From assembly GCF_900094805.1 (NCBI RefSeq), contig NZ_FMAT01000004.1:1-64000 (forward strand): DNA of 64,000 bases. The letters run 5' to 3'. This stretch comes from Arthrobacter sp. NIO-1057. Lineage in GTDB: Bacteria; Actinomycetota; Actinomycetes; Actinomycetales; Micrococcaceae. How positions within the stretch are numbered: the stretch's first letter is position 1; every line of letters begins with the position of its first letter. Positions 24,798 to 34,460 of this stretch are shown here, piece by piece. The translations under genes and the position numbers were made by a program. The notes below the pieces were generated by a model that was not told the origin of the DNA, did no database searches, and saw only the letters and a list, made by a program, of their open reading frames with translations.

Positions 24798-25622
24798 CTA
24801 GGCCCGCCACCACTGATCCCAGTAGGTGGCGGGTACTGCGCGCTTATGGCGTGAAGTAAGGAAACGCTTCTCAACGGCTTCGGCCGCCGCTACAGCAATT
24901 TCCCGGCCTTCAAGATAGTCATCAATCTGTTCATAGCTCAGGCCGAGTTCCTCTTCATCCGCGCGTTGAGGTTGGCCATCAAGTAGGTCAGCAGTTGGTT
25001 TCTTAGCCCACAGCAGTTCAGGGGCCTGCAATTCACGCAGTAGAGCCTGATTCTGACGCTTGTTTAGTCCAGCAAGCGGCAACAGGTCAGCTCCGCCATC
25101 GCCAAACTTGGTGAAGAACCCAGTGACGGATTCAGCAGCATGGTCGGTACCTAACACCAACATGCCCCGGTCCCCGGCGATGGCATATTGCACGATCATG
25201 CGGGTGCGTGCCTTAGCATTTCCACGGTTAAAGTCGCTGATCGTCGGGTGCCCCGCATCGGCGAGTGCTTCGTCGAGTGCGGCGACCGGCTTGGCGATAT
25301 TAACTTCAAATTGCTCGTCGGCGCCAATAAAGTCCATGGCCGCGGCAGCATCATCGGCATCGTGCTGCACCCCATGTGGCAGGCGTACCGAAACAAAACG
25401 TGCCTCGCCCCCAGCCTCGCGGACTTCCTGAACTGCCAGCTGCGCTAGGCGCCCGGCTAGGGTGGAATCAATTCCCCCGGAAATCCCCAAAACAAATCCT
25501 TTGGCCCCGGTGGCGGCGAGGTAGTCCTTGAGGAAGCCGACGCGACGACGGATCTCCTGCGCGGCGTCGATTTCTGGGCGTACACCCAACTCTTTAATGA
25601 TTTCTGCTTGCAATTCACGCAT
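24798..25622 (-). CDS. nadE: NH3-dependent NAD+ synthetase
   Basis: This 274-residue ammonia-dependent NAD synthetase matches the short bacterial form, with no glutaminase domain. The ATP-pyrophosphatase loop is [20 protein letters not shown] (about 42-61). [19 protein letters not shown] and [23 protein letters not shown] carry nicotinate-adenylate contacts, and [15 protein letters not shown] is also conserved. It performs the last step of NAD biosynthesis in the cytosol. It is convergent with the winged-helix gene, separated by three bases. Confidence 0.95.
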   Translation of the reverse strand: MRELQAEIIKELGVRPEIDAAQEIRRRVGFLKDYLAATGAKGFVLGISGGIDSTLAGRLAQLAVQEVREAGGEARFVSVRLPHGVQHDADDAAAAMDFIGADEQFEVNIAKPVAALDEALADAGHPTISDFNRGNAKARTRMIVQYAIAGDRGMLVLGTDHAAESVTGFFTKFGDGGADLLPLAGLNKRQNQALLRELQAPELLWAKKPTADLLDGQPQRADEEELGLSYEQIDDYLEGREIAVAAAEAVEKRFLTSRHKRAVPATYWDQWWRA

Positions 25623-25721
25623 GACTTTAATCCTAGGCAGTAGGCACGAGTCGAGAACGCCGAATACTGCGTTTGCCTCGAAAGTTAATCTGTTCTCAAC
25701 ATTCCCTGCAGCGCTTGACGT

Positions 25722-26159
25722 TTACTCTTGTTCTTCTTCCGGTGCCCAACCGAGATTGCGAGCCATCTTTTCCAGAGTCTGTACGACGGCGTCATATTCG
25801 GAGCCGTCGAGGTCTTGTCCGAACTGGGTGCGAATCTTTTCTACCAGCTCGCTGAGTTTGAGTAGGGAGATGTGGCCACGGTCGGTGATTGAATATTCTG
25901 CGTCGTTCGTGGTCACCCACCCTGACTCCACCAGCTCCGCCAGGTGCTCGCTCAAGGTCTGCGGCTCATCCTCTGAGGCGAAGAATGGCGACAAACCAGC
26001 ATTAAGCTGTGCCTCGGTGGCGGGACGTTGTTCCAGCAGGTTTAGCACCTGCCATTGCCGGCGTGTCACGCCATGCTCTTCTAAGGTCGCTGCAAACTGC
26101 TCGTCAATCAGCGAATCCACCAATTTTAACCAGTAACCCAAGGGGCGTTGTGCGTTCAT
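25722..26159 (-). CDS. MarR-family transcriptional regulator
   Basis: The 145-residue winged-helix protein has a MarR-type core (GVTRRQWQVLNLLEQRPATE, about 30-49; LSEHLAELVESGWVTTND; ITDRGHISLLKLSELVEKIR). The recognition helix region is acidic and poorly conserved (SPFFASEDEPQTLSEHL), so DNA binding may be atypical. It is divergent from pyrE, whose promoter overlaps its start region. The target is unknown. Confidence 0.82.
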   Translation of the reverse strand: MNAQRPLGYWLKLVDSLIDEQFAATLEEHGVTRRQWQVLNLLEQRPATEAQLNAGLSPFFASEDEPQTLSEHLAELVESGWVTTNDAEYSITDRGHISLLKLSELVEKIRTQFGQDLDGSEYDAVVQTLEKMARNLGWAPEEEQE

Positions 26160-26185
26160 AAAATCAGCCTAGCGATGATGCCGAC

Positions 26186-26191
26186 TAGAAT
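26186..26191 (+). promoter_or_regulatory. -10 box of a leaderless pyrE mRNA
   Basis: TAGAAT lies seven bases before ATG 26199. This spacing predicts transcription starting at the A of the start codon. No other ribosome site fits. Confidence 0.5.
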
Positions 26192-26198
26192 CGAGGGT

Positions 26199-26756
26199 AT
26201 GAGCGAAACCAGCGCCCGTGAGCGACTAAAAGAACTAATCCAAGAACTGGCCATTGTGCGCGGCAAGGTCATCTTGTCTTCGGGCAAGGAAGCTGACTAC
26301 TACATCGATTTGCGTCGAGTCACCCTGCACCAGGAAGCCTCAGGGTTGGTCGGCGAAGTCATGCTTGACCTGCTCGATGAAGCAAAGCTTGAATTCACCA
26401 ATGTTGGTGGCTTGACCATGGGAGCTGACCCAGTCGGCACCGCCATCATGCACACCGCCCGCGCCAAGGATCGCGCTATCGACGCCTTCGTTGTGCGCAA
26501 GGCACAGAAGTCCTACGGCATGGGTCGTCAGGTCGAAGGGCCAAGCGTTGAAGGACGCGACGTGATCGTGCTGGAAGATACCTCCACCACCGGTGGCTCG
26601 GCGTTGACTGCAGTTGAAGGCGTGCGCAAGGCCGGTGGCAACGTGATTGCCGTTGCCGTGATCGTGGACCGCGATACCGGGGCTAAGGAACGCATCGAAG
26701 CTGAAGCTGGAGTTCCTTACCTGTTTGCCTACGGCAAGACCGAGCTAGGCCTGTAA
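26199..26756 (+). CDS. pyrE: Orotate phosphoribosyltransferase
   Basis: This 185-residue enzyme makes orotidine 5'-phosphate from orotate and PRPP in pyrimidine synthesis. SSGKEADYYIDLRRVTLH (about 28-45) is the OPRT signature, the flexible loop is VRKAQKSYGMGRQVEG, and the PRPP-binding motif is VIVLEDTSTTGGSALTAVEG (about 124-143). ATG 26199 is chosen over an upstream TTG at 26148 because TAGAAT lies seven bases before it (leaderless pattern) and the family starts here. It is a single gene with a hairpin terminator at 26777. Confidence 0.95.
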   Translation: MSETSARERLKELIQELAIVRGKVILSSGKEADYYIDLRRVTLHQEASGLVGEVMLDLLDEAKLEFTNVGGLTMGADPVGTAIMHTARAKDRAIDAFVVRKAQKSYGMGRQVEGPSVEGRDVIVLEDTSTTGGSALTAVEGVRKAGGNVIAVAVIVDRDTGAKERIEAEAGVPYLFAYGKTELGL

Positions 26757-26776
26757 ACAGCAAGATATCCTGGCGA

Positions 26777-26812
26777 AACCCATCATTGTGAACGTTTGCA
26801 ATGGTGGGTTTT
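26777..26812. terminator. Terminator between pyrE and the LacI gene
   Basis: AACCCATCATTG pairs with CAATGGTGGGTT (one G-U) and is followed by TTGTGCTTT. The pyrE and LacI genes converge here. Confidence 0.8.
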
Positions 26813-26817
26813 GTGCT

Positions 26818-27891
26818 TTAGTTTTTGCGCGGTGCAGCTGTAGTTTCGCGAGGAACCAATACCGCGGGGAGCTGCTGTGGTGTGCTGGCTTCTTCGCCGT
26901 CTAGCAATGAGAGTAATAGGTGAACTGCATGACTGCCCATCTCATGGAGGGGCTGGCGCACGGTGCTCAGTGCGGGGGAGCTTTGGGCAGCCGCTGGAAT
27001 GTCATCAAAACCGATGATGGATAGATCTGCCGGGACATTTAGGCCACGTTCGCGCGCAACGCCGAGGGCCGCCAGGGCGGAGACATCGTTGGCTGCAAAA
27101 ATCGCGGTGGGCGGTTGGGGCAGGTCTAAGAGTTTCCCCGTGGCTTCCACTGCAGCATCATGCTGGTAATCGCCTTCTTCAATGAGCTGCCCGTCAATAG
27201 TTATGCCAGCATTCTCTAGTGCTTGCCGGTAACCTGCCTCGCGCAGATGCGCGGATTTAAGATCCTTTCGGCCCCCAATAAAACCGATGCGTTGGTGCCC
27301 TAAATCTAAGAGATGTTCGGTGGCCTTTTGTGAGCCCCCTGAATTATCCACGTCCACAATGAGGGGCATGTCTGTGCCCGATTGCGGATCGATGGCTACT
27401 ACCGGAACGGAGCTATGGGGGATCTCAACGGTGGGAGTCACGATGATGGCCCCGTCGATCAGGGTGCCACCCAAGCGCGAGAGTGAACGGCGCTCCCATC
27501 CGATGTGTCCTTCTGGGCTGAGGTTTCCCGCGTAGGCCATCAGGTCGTATTTGGTGCCGCGCAGTGTGGCGGAAATCCCGTTCAAAAGCTCCAGAGCGAA
27601 AGGCTCAAATTCGGCAACGAGGATGCCAATGATGTTGGTTCGTGAATTGCGCATCGAGGATGCGACCAACGAGGTTTCATATCCGAGCTCGTTGATAACC
27701 TGATGAACGCGGGCGATTGTTGCCGGGGCGACGCCGTATCGTCCATTGACCACTTTGGACACCGTGGAAACTGAAACCTCGGCGACACGCGCCACATCGT
27801 TGATGGTCACTCGGGCTGCTGCAGGCTTTTCGGCAGGCGTTGGCAGCCATCCGGAGGTGGCGTTCACTGGGTTTTCGGTCTCAGGGCTCAT
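26818..27891 (-). CDS. LacI-family transcriptional regulator of the sugar ABC/GH3 locus
   Basis: The 357-residue protein has a LacI N-terminal [23 protein letters not shown] (about 28-47), with hinge [21 protein letters not shown] periplasmic-binding-protein-like sensor domain follows ([56 protein letters not shown]). It faces the sugar importer operon, and two LacI-type operators lie between them. It is presumably released by an oligosaccharide or its hydrolysis product. Start 27891 (MSPETEN) is chosen; an upstream in-frame start at 27939 is possible. Confidence 0.93.
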   Translation of the reverse strand: MSPETENPVNATSGWLPTPAEKPAAARVTINDVARVAEVSVSTVSKVVNGRYGVAPATIARVHQVINELGYETSLVASSMRNSRTNIIGILVAEFEPFALELLNGISATLRGTKYDLMAYAGNLSPEGHIGWERRSLSRLGGTLIDGAIIVTPTVEIPHSSVPVVAIDPQSGTDMPLIVDVDNSGGSQKATEHLLDLGHQRIGFIGGRKDLKSAHLREAGYRQALENAGITIDGQLIEEGDYQHDAAVEATGKLLDLPQPPTAIFAANDVSALAALGVARERGLNVPADLSIIGFDDIPAAAQSSPALSTVRQPLHEMGSHAVHLLLSLLDGEEASTPQQLPAVLVPRETTAAPRKN

Positions 27892-27968
27892 CACTCGACT
27901 AACAGTAGCGCATATTTCCGCGAAAATAGCGGAGTTCACGAGCTAAGAACGAGATGTTGATGAGTTTT

Positions 27969-28019
27969 CGATAACGTTTTCGCTAAGGATTTCGAAAACG
28001 TTATCGAAAACGATTGACA
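27969..28019. promoter_or_regulatory. Two LacI-type operators and a -35 box before the ABC importer
   Basis: CGATAACGTTTTCG (27969-27982) and CGAAAACGTTATCG (27993-28006) are exact reverse complements with centres 24 bases apart, each with the AACGTT core typical of LacI-family sites. TTGACA (28014-28019) follows directly. The -10 is poor (near 28037), suggesting a weak promoter that a regulator could block tightly. Confidence 0.75.
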
Positions 28020-28113
28020 TGATGTGCATCACAGTGCAATTCTTGGTGGAGCCAAGTGCCTGCCGCGTCAACGTCGACAGGGCCATTTCTTCCCACAGCT
28101 CAGGAGCACACGC

Positions 28114-29412
28114 ATGAAATCTACATCCCGCACTGCAAAAATTCTGGCGCTGGCAGCCACTGGCTCGCTACTATTTTCCGGATGCGCCTCCGGGTCCTCA
28201 GCACAGACCGAATCAGCTGACGGAACGACCACCATCACCTGGTGGCACAACTCCAACAACGGAGAAGGCAAGGCCTACTACGAAAAGGTCGCCAAAGACT
28301 TTGAAGCGACGCACGAAGGTGTGCACATCGAAATTCAGGCCATGCAGCACGAAGACATGCTCACCAAACTTGACGCAGCTTTCCAAAGCGGGGATGCACC
28401 GGATGTTTACATGGAACGCGGCGGGGGAGAGCTGGCGGCTCACGTAGCCGCCGGATTGACCAAAGACCTCAGCGAGTTGGCCATTGATGAGATCGGCTTC
28501 CTCGGAGATACCGCCGGTGGATGGCAGATTGATGGGAAAACCTACGCACTGCCCTACTCATTAGGTGCAGCCGGGTTCTGGTACAACAAAGCACTGTTCA
28601 AAAAGGCCGGCATCGACAAAGCCCCGGAAACGTGGCAAGAGTTGCTTGATGCCAGCACCAAACTCAAAGACGCCGGCATCACGCCAATCTCTGTCGGTGC
28701 TGGGGATAAATGGCCAGCGGCCCACTACTGGTATTACGCAGCGGTGCGCGAATGCGCCGAACAAACCCTGGCTGACTCGGTGACCAACCTAGACTTCAGC
28801 GACCAATGCTTCGTGAAAGCCGGCGAAGACGTGGATCAACTGATCAACGCTGAGCCGTTCAACGCTGGTTTCCTGTCCACCCCGGCGCAGTCAGGACCCA
28901 CCTCGGCTTCGGGACTGCTGGCCACTGGCAAGGTTGCCATGGAATTGGCCGGACACTGGGAACCGGGAGTGATGCAGGGCCTGACCGAAGACGGAAAGGG
29001 TCTGGGTGATGACACCGGATGGTTCTCCTTCCCAGCCATTGAAGGCGGAGCGGGTAATCCAGAAGCACAGCTCGGCGGTGGTGATGCCTGGGCAGTAGCC
29101 CAAGACGCACCCGACGAGGCTGTGGAATTTGCCAAGTACATGCTTTCGGAGAAAGTCCAGCGCGGTTTTGCAGAACTAGATATGGGTCTACCAACGAACC
29201 CCAAAGCCAAGGACGCTGTCGCGGATCCAGCACTTGCCTCGATGATTGACGCACGAGATAAGGCGCCGTACTTTCAGCTTTATTTCGACACTGCCTTTGG
29301 CGCATCAATTGGTGGTGCCATGAATGATGAAATTGCCTTGCTCTTCGCCGGTAAATCAGACGCGCAGAAAATCGTTGATGCTAGCCAAAATGCCGCTGAT
29401 CTGGAGAAGTGA
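28114..29412 (+). CDS. Sugar ABC transporter substrate-binding lipoprotein
   Basis: This 432-residue family 1 extracellular solute-binding protein has a lipoprotein signal peptide with lipobox LFSGC (Cys24). The mature protein begins with TTTITWWHNSNNGEG and contains FEATHEGVHIEIQAM and GGDAWAVAQDAP, typical of the oligosaccharide (MalE-like) group. ATG 28114 is preceded by AGGAG. It delivers sugar to the two permeases encoded next. No ATPase gene is in the operon, so a shared MsmK/UgpC-type ATPase elsewhere is expected. Confidence 0.93.
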   Translation: MKSTSRTAKILALAATGSLLFSGCASGSSAQTESADGTTTITWWHNSNNGEGKAYYEKVAKDFEATHEGVHIEIQAMQHEDMLTKLDAAFQSGDAPDVYMERGGGELAAHVAAGLTKDLSELAIDEIGFLGDTAGGWQIDGKTYALPYSLGAAGFWYNKALFKKAGIDKAPETWQELLDASTKLKDAGITPISVGAGDKWPAAHYWYYAAVRECAEQTLADSVTNLDFSDQCFVKAGEDVDQLINAEPFNAGFLSTPAQSGPTSASGLLATGKVAMELAGHWEPGVMQGLTEDGKGLGDDTGWFSFPAIEGGAGNPEAQLGGGDAWAVAQDAPDEAVEFAKYMLSEKVQRGFAELDMGLPTNPKAKDAVADPALASMIDARDKAPYFQLYFDTAFGASIGGAMNDEIALLFAGKSDAQKIVDASQNAADLEK

Positions 29413-30461
29413 TCCGGATCGTGGCTCAGGAAGTAACTTACGTAACCGGACCAGTGGCTGAAACCTCCGCCTCGCAGACTGATGCCGCCCGGCGGGAGGT
29501 CGGTGTGGCCGAGACCAAAAAACTTCAGCGCCGACGCGCCAAACCGGCGGACCGTCGCAAAACCCTTGAGATCCTGTTCTTTATCAGCCCGGCCTTGATT
29601 CTGATCGCGGTATTCATGCTGCTCCCCATCATCCAGGCCGTGCGCTATTCGGTGTACAACTGGAAGGGCTTTGGCCCGCTGGTGGACTTTGTCGGGCTGA
29701 AAAACTATGCACGGGTGCTGCAAAATGAGGTCTTCACCGATGCGATGATTCACAACCTGATCATCATCGGCGGATCCATCGCATTGCAACTACCCATCGG
29801 TCTGGGCATTGCCTTGTTGCTGAACCGGAAGATGAAAGTTCAGTCGCTATTGCGCACCATCATCTTTGTGCCCTACGTACTCTCCGAGGTCATTGCCGGT
29901 GTCATCTGGTTCCAGCTACTGCAACCGCAGTATGGGGTCATTGACACCATCATGTCCAAGTTCGGCATTCAAGGTCCGGCCCAAGGTTGGTTAGGCACCC
30001 CGGAATTAGCGCTGTGGACCGTATTGGCTGTGTTGACGTGGAAATATCTCGGATTGGCCGTCATCTTATTCTTGGCCGGGTTGCAAGGTGTGCCCTCAGA
30101 ACTCTATGAAGCGGCAGAAATCGATGGTGCTTCTTGGTGGCAGATTCAACGGAAGATCACCATTCCGTTGCTCGGGCCAACGCTGCGCACCTGGGGATTC
30201 CTCTCGATGATTGGCTCCCTGCAATTATTTGACATGGTTTGGATTCTCACCGGTGGTGGACCGGCAAATTCCACCACCACCATGGCCAGTTTCCTCGTCT
30301 CTGAAGGAACTAAACGACAGAATTTTGGCGTGGCCGCCGCAGCCTCGGTGATCCTGTTCGTCGTTGCTCTGATCCTCGCCGTGTCCTACCAACAATTTGT
30401 CCTTAAAAGAGACGCGCAACCAGCTGACGAACGAATCAAGGCGAAGAAGGTCAAAGCATGA
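29409..30461 (+). CDS. Sugar ABC transporter permease (MalF type)
   Basis: The 350-residue permease has six main hydrophobic segments after a basic N-terminus (KKLQRRRAKPADRRKTLEI). The EAA loop contacting the ATPase reads YEAAEIDGASWWQIQRKITI (about 234-253). GTG 29409 overlaps the binding-protein stop by four bases; GTG 29421 is an alternative. Together with the next gene it forms the heterodimeric channel of a CUT1-type importer. Confidence 0.92.
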   Translation: MIRIVAQEVTYVTGPVAETSASQTDAARREVGVAETKKLQRRRAKPADRRKTLEILFFISPALILIAVFMLLPIIQAVRYSVYNWKGFGPLVDFVGLKNYARVLQNEVFTDAMIHNLIIIGGSIALQLPIGLGIALLLNRKMKVQSLLRTIIFVPYVLSEVIAGVIWFQLLQPQYGVIDTIMSKFGIQGPAQGWLGTPELALWTVLAVLTWKYLGLAVILFLAGLQGVPSELYEAAEIDGASWWQIQRKITIPLLGPTLRTWGFLSMIGSLQLFDMVWILTGGGPANSTTTMASFLVSEGTKRQNFGVAAAASVILFVVALILAVSYQQFVLKRDAQPADERIKAKKVKA

Positions 30462-31345
30462 GCGCCACCGTAGCCGCTGGCCCCCAACACACCCCAACCC
30501 AAGCCCGACGAGCTAAAAAGCGGGCGCGAAACCAAGGCGGAAATGTTGTTGTTTATGCCATCGCCTTGGTCGTGGTGGCGCTAACCCTAGGGCCGGTGCT
30601 CTACGGCATCCTCGGCGGTTTTCGGAGCAATGCGCAATTAGCCGAAAATCCTGCAGGACTACCGGCGCCCTGGGTACTTGATAACTATCTTGGCGTGCTG
30701 AAGAATCCGGACTTCTGGCAGTATGCAATGAACTCGGCAATGATCGCTGTGATCACCACGGTGATCGTGGTGGTCCTTGGAATTATGGCGGCCTACCCAT
30801 TGGCTCGTTACCAGTTCAGGATGCGCGAACCAATCTTCATGGTCTTCGTACTGGGACTACTTTTCCCTGCGACCGTCGCCATCGTTCCACTATTCATTCT
30901 GATCACTCGTGACCTGCACATGGGCAATACCTGGTGGGGCGTGGCCCTGCCGCAAGCAGCGTTCGCGCTACCCATGACCGTAGTTATTCTGCGTCCCTTC
31001 CTGATGGCTTTGCCGCAAGAATTGGAAGAAGCCGCACAATTGGACGGGGCAAGTCGGATTGGGTTCTTCTGGAGAATTCTCTTGCCATTGTCCAGTCCCG
31101 GCATGGTCACCGTGGGCGTTCTGGCCTTCGTCGGTTCATGGAATGCCTACCTGCTACCACTGCTATTGCTCCAAGGAGATATGCGCACCTTGCCACTGGG
31201 CGTGGCCGACTACTCCAGCGAACACTCTGCAGATACCGCAGGAGTTTTCGCCTTCACCGCCTTAGCGATGATCCCCGCCCTGATCTTCTTCCTGGCCATG
31301 CAAAAACGCATCGTCAATGGACTGCAAGGCGCAGTCAAGGGCTGA
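30458..31345 (+). CDS. Sugar ABC transporter permease (MalG type)
   Basis: The 295-residue permease has six hydrophobic segments. The EAA loop reads EEAAQLDGASRIGFFWRI (about 190-207), with the G at the usual spacing. The start overlaps the previous gene in ATGA. It is the second half of the CUT1 importer. The GH3 gene starts 52 bases after its stop. Confidence 0.92.
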   Translation: MSATVAAGPQHTPTQARRAKKRARNQGGNVVVYAIALVVVALTLGPVLYGILGGFRSNAQLAENPAGLPAPWVLDNYLGVLKNPDFWQYAMNSAMIAVITTVIVVVLGIMAAYPLARYQFRMREPIFMVFVLGLLFPATVAIVPLFILITRDLHMGNTWWGVALPQAAFALPMTVVILRPFLMALPQELEEAAQLDGASRIGFFWRILLPLSSPGMVTVGVLAFVGSWNAYLLPLLLLQGDMRTLPLGVADYSSEHSADTAGVFAFTALAMIPALIFFLAMQKRIVNGLQGAVKG

Positions 31346-31397
31346 GACCCGCAAGGTGCCAAAGGCACCCAATTTACTTTTTGAGAATAGGATTTTC

Positions 31398-33731
31398 ATG
31401 AAAACTGCCGAACAGACATGGCGAAATACCGAACTGCCAACGCATCAGCGAGTTGCTGACCTGTTAGCGCAGATGACGCTCGAAGAAAAGGCAGGGCAAC
31501 TTGGGTCATTCTGGATCCGCCCGGCAGAAGAACAACACGACGGTGAAAACAACGTTGCACCGATGGCTGACACTTTTGGCGGTGGCCCGAATTTTGAGAC
31601 AGCTATTAAGAACGGACTCGGCCACATAACCCGAGCCTTCGGCACCATTCCGTTGGATCCAGTCCAAGGTCGTGCAAAGCTCGCCGAATTACAAGAGCAA
31701 GTCATAGCTTCCAACCGGTTCGGCATTCCCGCTATCGCCCATGAAGAATGCCTGACCGGATTCACGACCCTAGGGGCTACCTGCTATCCAGCATCTATTG
31801 CTTGGGGAGCGAGTTTTAACCCTGAGCTGGTTCATTCCATGGCTGCGCACATCGGAGCGGACATGAAAAAGATGGGTGTGCACCAAGGACTGTCCCCGGT
31901 ATTAGACGTTGTACGCGACTACCGCTGGGGTCGGGTTGAAGAGACCATTGGCGAAGATCCACACCTGGTGGGGGAACTTGCTCTTGCCTATGTGAAGGGG
32001 CTGCAGGGTTCTGGGGTTAGCGCCACGCTCAAGCACTTCGCTGGTTACGCTGCCTCGCAGGGTGGCCGAAACCATGCACCGGTATCCCTGGGCCAACGTG
32101 CACTAGAAGACGCCGTCTTCCCGCCCTTTGAACGGGCAGTACGCGAGGGCAAAGTTCAGTCGGTGATGAACTCTTATGCTGAAATCGACGGTGAAGCTCC
32201 GGCCGCCAGCCGTCGTCTGCTCACCGAAGTACTGCGTGAACGCTGGGGGTTCACCGGCACGGTCGTGGCCGATTACTGGTCGGTGAGCTTCCTGCATAGC
32301 ATGCACGAAATTGCCGGTAGCGAAGATAGCGCAGGATTGTTGGCCTTGAAAGCCGGCATGGATGTCGAGCTGCCTGAAACTATTGCCTTTTCCAACCTTG
32401 CCGAGGCCGTACGTACCGGGCACTTGGAGGAAGCGATCCTGGATCAAGCCGTATCCAGAGTACTCACTCAAAAAGTCGAAGCAGGCCTCCTCGATCCTGA
32501 CTACATCCCAGAGCACCACTGGCAAGGCGACGACGTCGACTTGGATTCCGAACAGAACCGACAACTTGCCCGCACCATGGCCGAAGAATCCATAATCTTG
32601 TTGCGCAATGAGCAGATTCTTCCGCTAAAGAATCCGGCGCGACTTGCGGTGATTGGACCCAGCGCGACGCAACCTCGAACCCACTTGGGTTGCTATTCCT
32701 TTACCAACCACGTGTACTCGCGGTTCGCGGAGCAAGAAAACTACGGGGTGGAAATGACCTCGATACTTCAGGCCTTGCGAGATTCTCCGGCGCTCGCCGG
32801 AAGTCAGATTGAGTACGCCCGAGGTGTGGACTTCACTGATCTTGATGACAAGGGGATCGAGCAGGCAGTAGAAGTTGCGAGGAACGCCGAAATTGCGGTT
32901 GTGACCGTCGGCGATTTAGCTGGGCTCTTCGGCCGTGGGACCTCGGGCGAAGGCTGCGACGTGGTGGATCTGAAGCTGCCTGGACGGCAGTCGGAACTAG
33001 TGGAAGCCGTGTTGGATACCGGAACCCCCACGATTCTGGTTTTGGTCACAGGGCGTCCCTACGCACTAGGAGAATTCGCTGACCGGGCTGCAGGCATCGT
33101 TCAATGTTTCATGCCTGGCGTTGAAGGTGGGCCTGCCATTGCAGGGGTTCTCACCGGGGAGGTTACCCCTTCCGGGAAATTGCCGGTGCAGATTCCTGAT
33201 CATCGGGGTGGGCAGCCTGGAACTTATTTGGTGCCGAAATTGGGGTGGCATTCGGATGGAATCTCAAACCTCGATCCCCGTCCGCTCTATCCTTTCGGCT
33301 ACGGCCTGTCCTATACGAGCTTCGAAATTTCTTCACTGCAGATATCGTCTACGCAGATCTCCGCGGATGGGGCAGTGGAAGTTAGCGCGAGGGTGACCAA
33401 TACCGGGTCACGACACGGCGCTGAAGCCGTTCAGTTGTATCTCTGCGATGAAGTTTCGCAAGTAGTTCGTCCTAGACGATGGTTGGCAGGCTTCGCCAAG
33501 GTCAGTCTTGATGCAGGAGAGTCGAAGTCAGTGACCTTCAGTGTCCATGCCGACCGGACATCATTCACTGGCCTTGCTGGAACCAGAATCGTTGAACCTG
33601 GAAAGTTTACTGCGGTGATTGGATCCAGCAGTGAAGATCTCGGACAAAGTGCCACGTTTGAGATTGTTGGCCAGCTCCGCGAGGTCGGAGAAGGCCGAGT
33701 GATGGACACACCCGTAATTATTGGAAAGTAG
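31398..33731 (+). CDS. Beta-glucosidase-type glycoside hydrolase family 3
   Basis: The 777-residue GH3 enzyme has an N-terminal catalytic barrel, an alpha/beta sandwich and a C-terminal fibronectin-like domain. KHFAGYAASQGGRNHAPV (about 213-230) is the substrate loop, and the nucleophile is probably Asp292 in VVADYWSV. There is no signal peptide, so it cleaves oligosaccharides imported by the upstream ABC system inside the cell. Other GH3 specificities (xylosidase, glucosidase on plant glycosides) are possible. ATG 31398 is used; the ORF extension from 31317 overlaps the permease. Its stop abuts the convergent ABC-2 gene. Confidence 0.92.
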   Translation: MKTAEQTWRNTELPTHQRVADLLAQMTLEEKAGQLGSFWIRPAEEQHDGENNVAPMADTFGGGPNFETAIKNGLGHITRAFGTIPLDPVQGRAKLAELQEQVIASNRFGIPAIAHEECLTGFTTLGATCYPASIAWGASFNPELVHSMAAHIGADMKKMGVHQGLSPVLDVVRDYRWGRVEETIGEDPHLVGELALAYVKGLQGSGVSATLKHFAGYAASQGGRNHAPVSLGQRALEDAVFPPFERAVREGKVQSVMNSYAEIDGEAPAASRRLLTEVLRERWGFTGTVVADYWSVSFLHSMHEIAGSEDSAGLLALKAGMDVELPETIAFSNLAEAVRTGHLEEAILDQAVSRVLTQKVEAGLLDPDYIPEHHWQGDDVDLDSEQNRQLARTMAEESIILLRNEQILPLKNPARLAVIGPSATQPRTHLGCYSFTNHVYSRFAEQENYGVEMTSILQALRDSPALAGSQIEYARGVDFTDLDDKGIEQAVEVARNAEIAVVTVGDLAGLFGRGTSGEGCDVVDLKLPGRQSELVEAVLDTGTPTILVLVTGRPYALGEFADRAAGIVQCFMPGVEGGPAIAGVLTGEVTPSGKLPVQIPDHRGGQPGTYLVPKLGWHSDGISNLDPRPLYPFGYGLSYTSFEISSLQISSTQISADGAVEVSARVTNTGSRHGAEAVQLYLCDEVSQVVRPRRWLAGFAKVSLDAGESKSVTFSVHADRTSFTGLAGTRIVEPGKFTAVIGSSSEDLGQSATFEIVGQLREVGEGRVMDTPVIIGK

Positions 33732-34460
33732 TCAGGCTGTTCGCCGGCGTAGGGTCAACGAGCCAACAAGAAGTGCCACCGCGATCCACGCGACGATTAC
33801 CAGCATGCTGATTCCAGTAGCAGAATCTGTTGTCCCCGCCGCGACGTCCGAGAGGGCGTCGATGGCGTGGGAGAGCGGCAGCCAGTCTCCAATAGATTCG
33901 AGGACCGAAGGGAGCTGATCCCTGGGCAAAATAATTCCCGCCAACAAAAACTGAGGGATCACGAGGGCCGGCATGAATTGCACAACTTGGAATTCGGTGC
34001 GGGCGAAAGCACTAGCCATGAGCCCCAGGCTGATCCCTAATAATGCATCAAGTGCGGCTACGGCGAAGAGCAGCCAGAAGCTTCCCGATATTTCTAGACC
34101 ACAAACCCAGACTGCGAAGCTTGTGGCGATGAGGGTTTGAAGAATGGCAATGAGGGTGAAAGCTAGCGCGTAGCCAAAGATGAATTCCCCCTTGGCCAAC
34201 GGCAGGCTTAGTAGCCGTTCAAGTGTGCCACTGCGTCGTTCACGAAGTGTGGCAATGCTAGTCACGAGGAACATCACCACAAAGGGAAACAGTGCGATCA
34301 TGGATGGGCCGATCCGCTGGAAAGCTGGAGTATCGGTAAAAATCCAAGCAATGAGTCCTATCAGCAGGCTGGGGACCACGAGCATTAAAGCAATGGTGCG
34401 AGGGTCATGACGTACTTGGTTCAAGACCCTGCTAGCTGTGGCTAGTGTTCTGCGCATCAT
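33732..34460 (-). CDS. ABC-2 type exporter permease
   Basis: The 242-residue membrane protein has six hydrophobic segments and the ABC-2 signature region ATLRERRSGTLERLLSLPLAKGEFIFGYALAF split over two helices (about 71-102). A long loop precedes PALVIPQFLLAGIILPRDQLP (about 167-187), typical of drug and lipid exporters of the DrrB/YhhJ type. It partners the ATPase gene it overlaps by four bases. Confidence 0.9.
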   Translation of the reverse strand: MMRRTLATASRVLNQVRHDPRTIALMLVVPSLLIGLIAWIFTDTPAFQRIGPSMIALFPFVVMFLVTSIATLRERRSGTLERLLSLPLAKGEFIFGYALAFTLIAILQTLIATSFAVWVCGLEISGSFWLLFAVAALDALLGISLGLMASAFARTEFQVVQFMPALVIPQFLLAGIILPRDQLPSVLESIGDWLPLSHAIDALSDVAAGTTDSATGISMLVIVAWIAVALLVGSLTLRRRTA

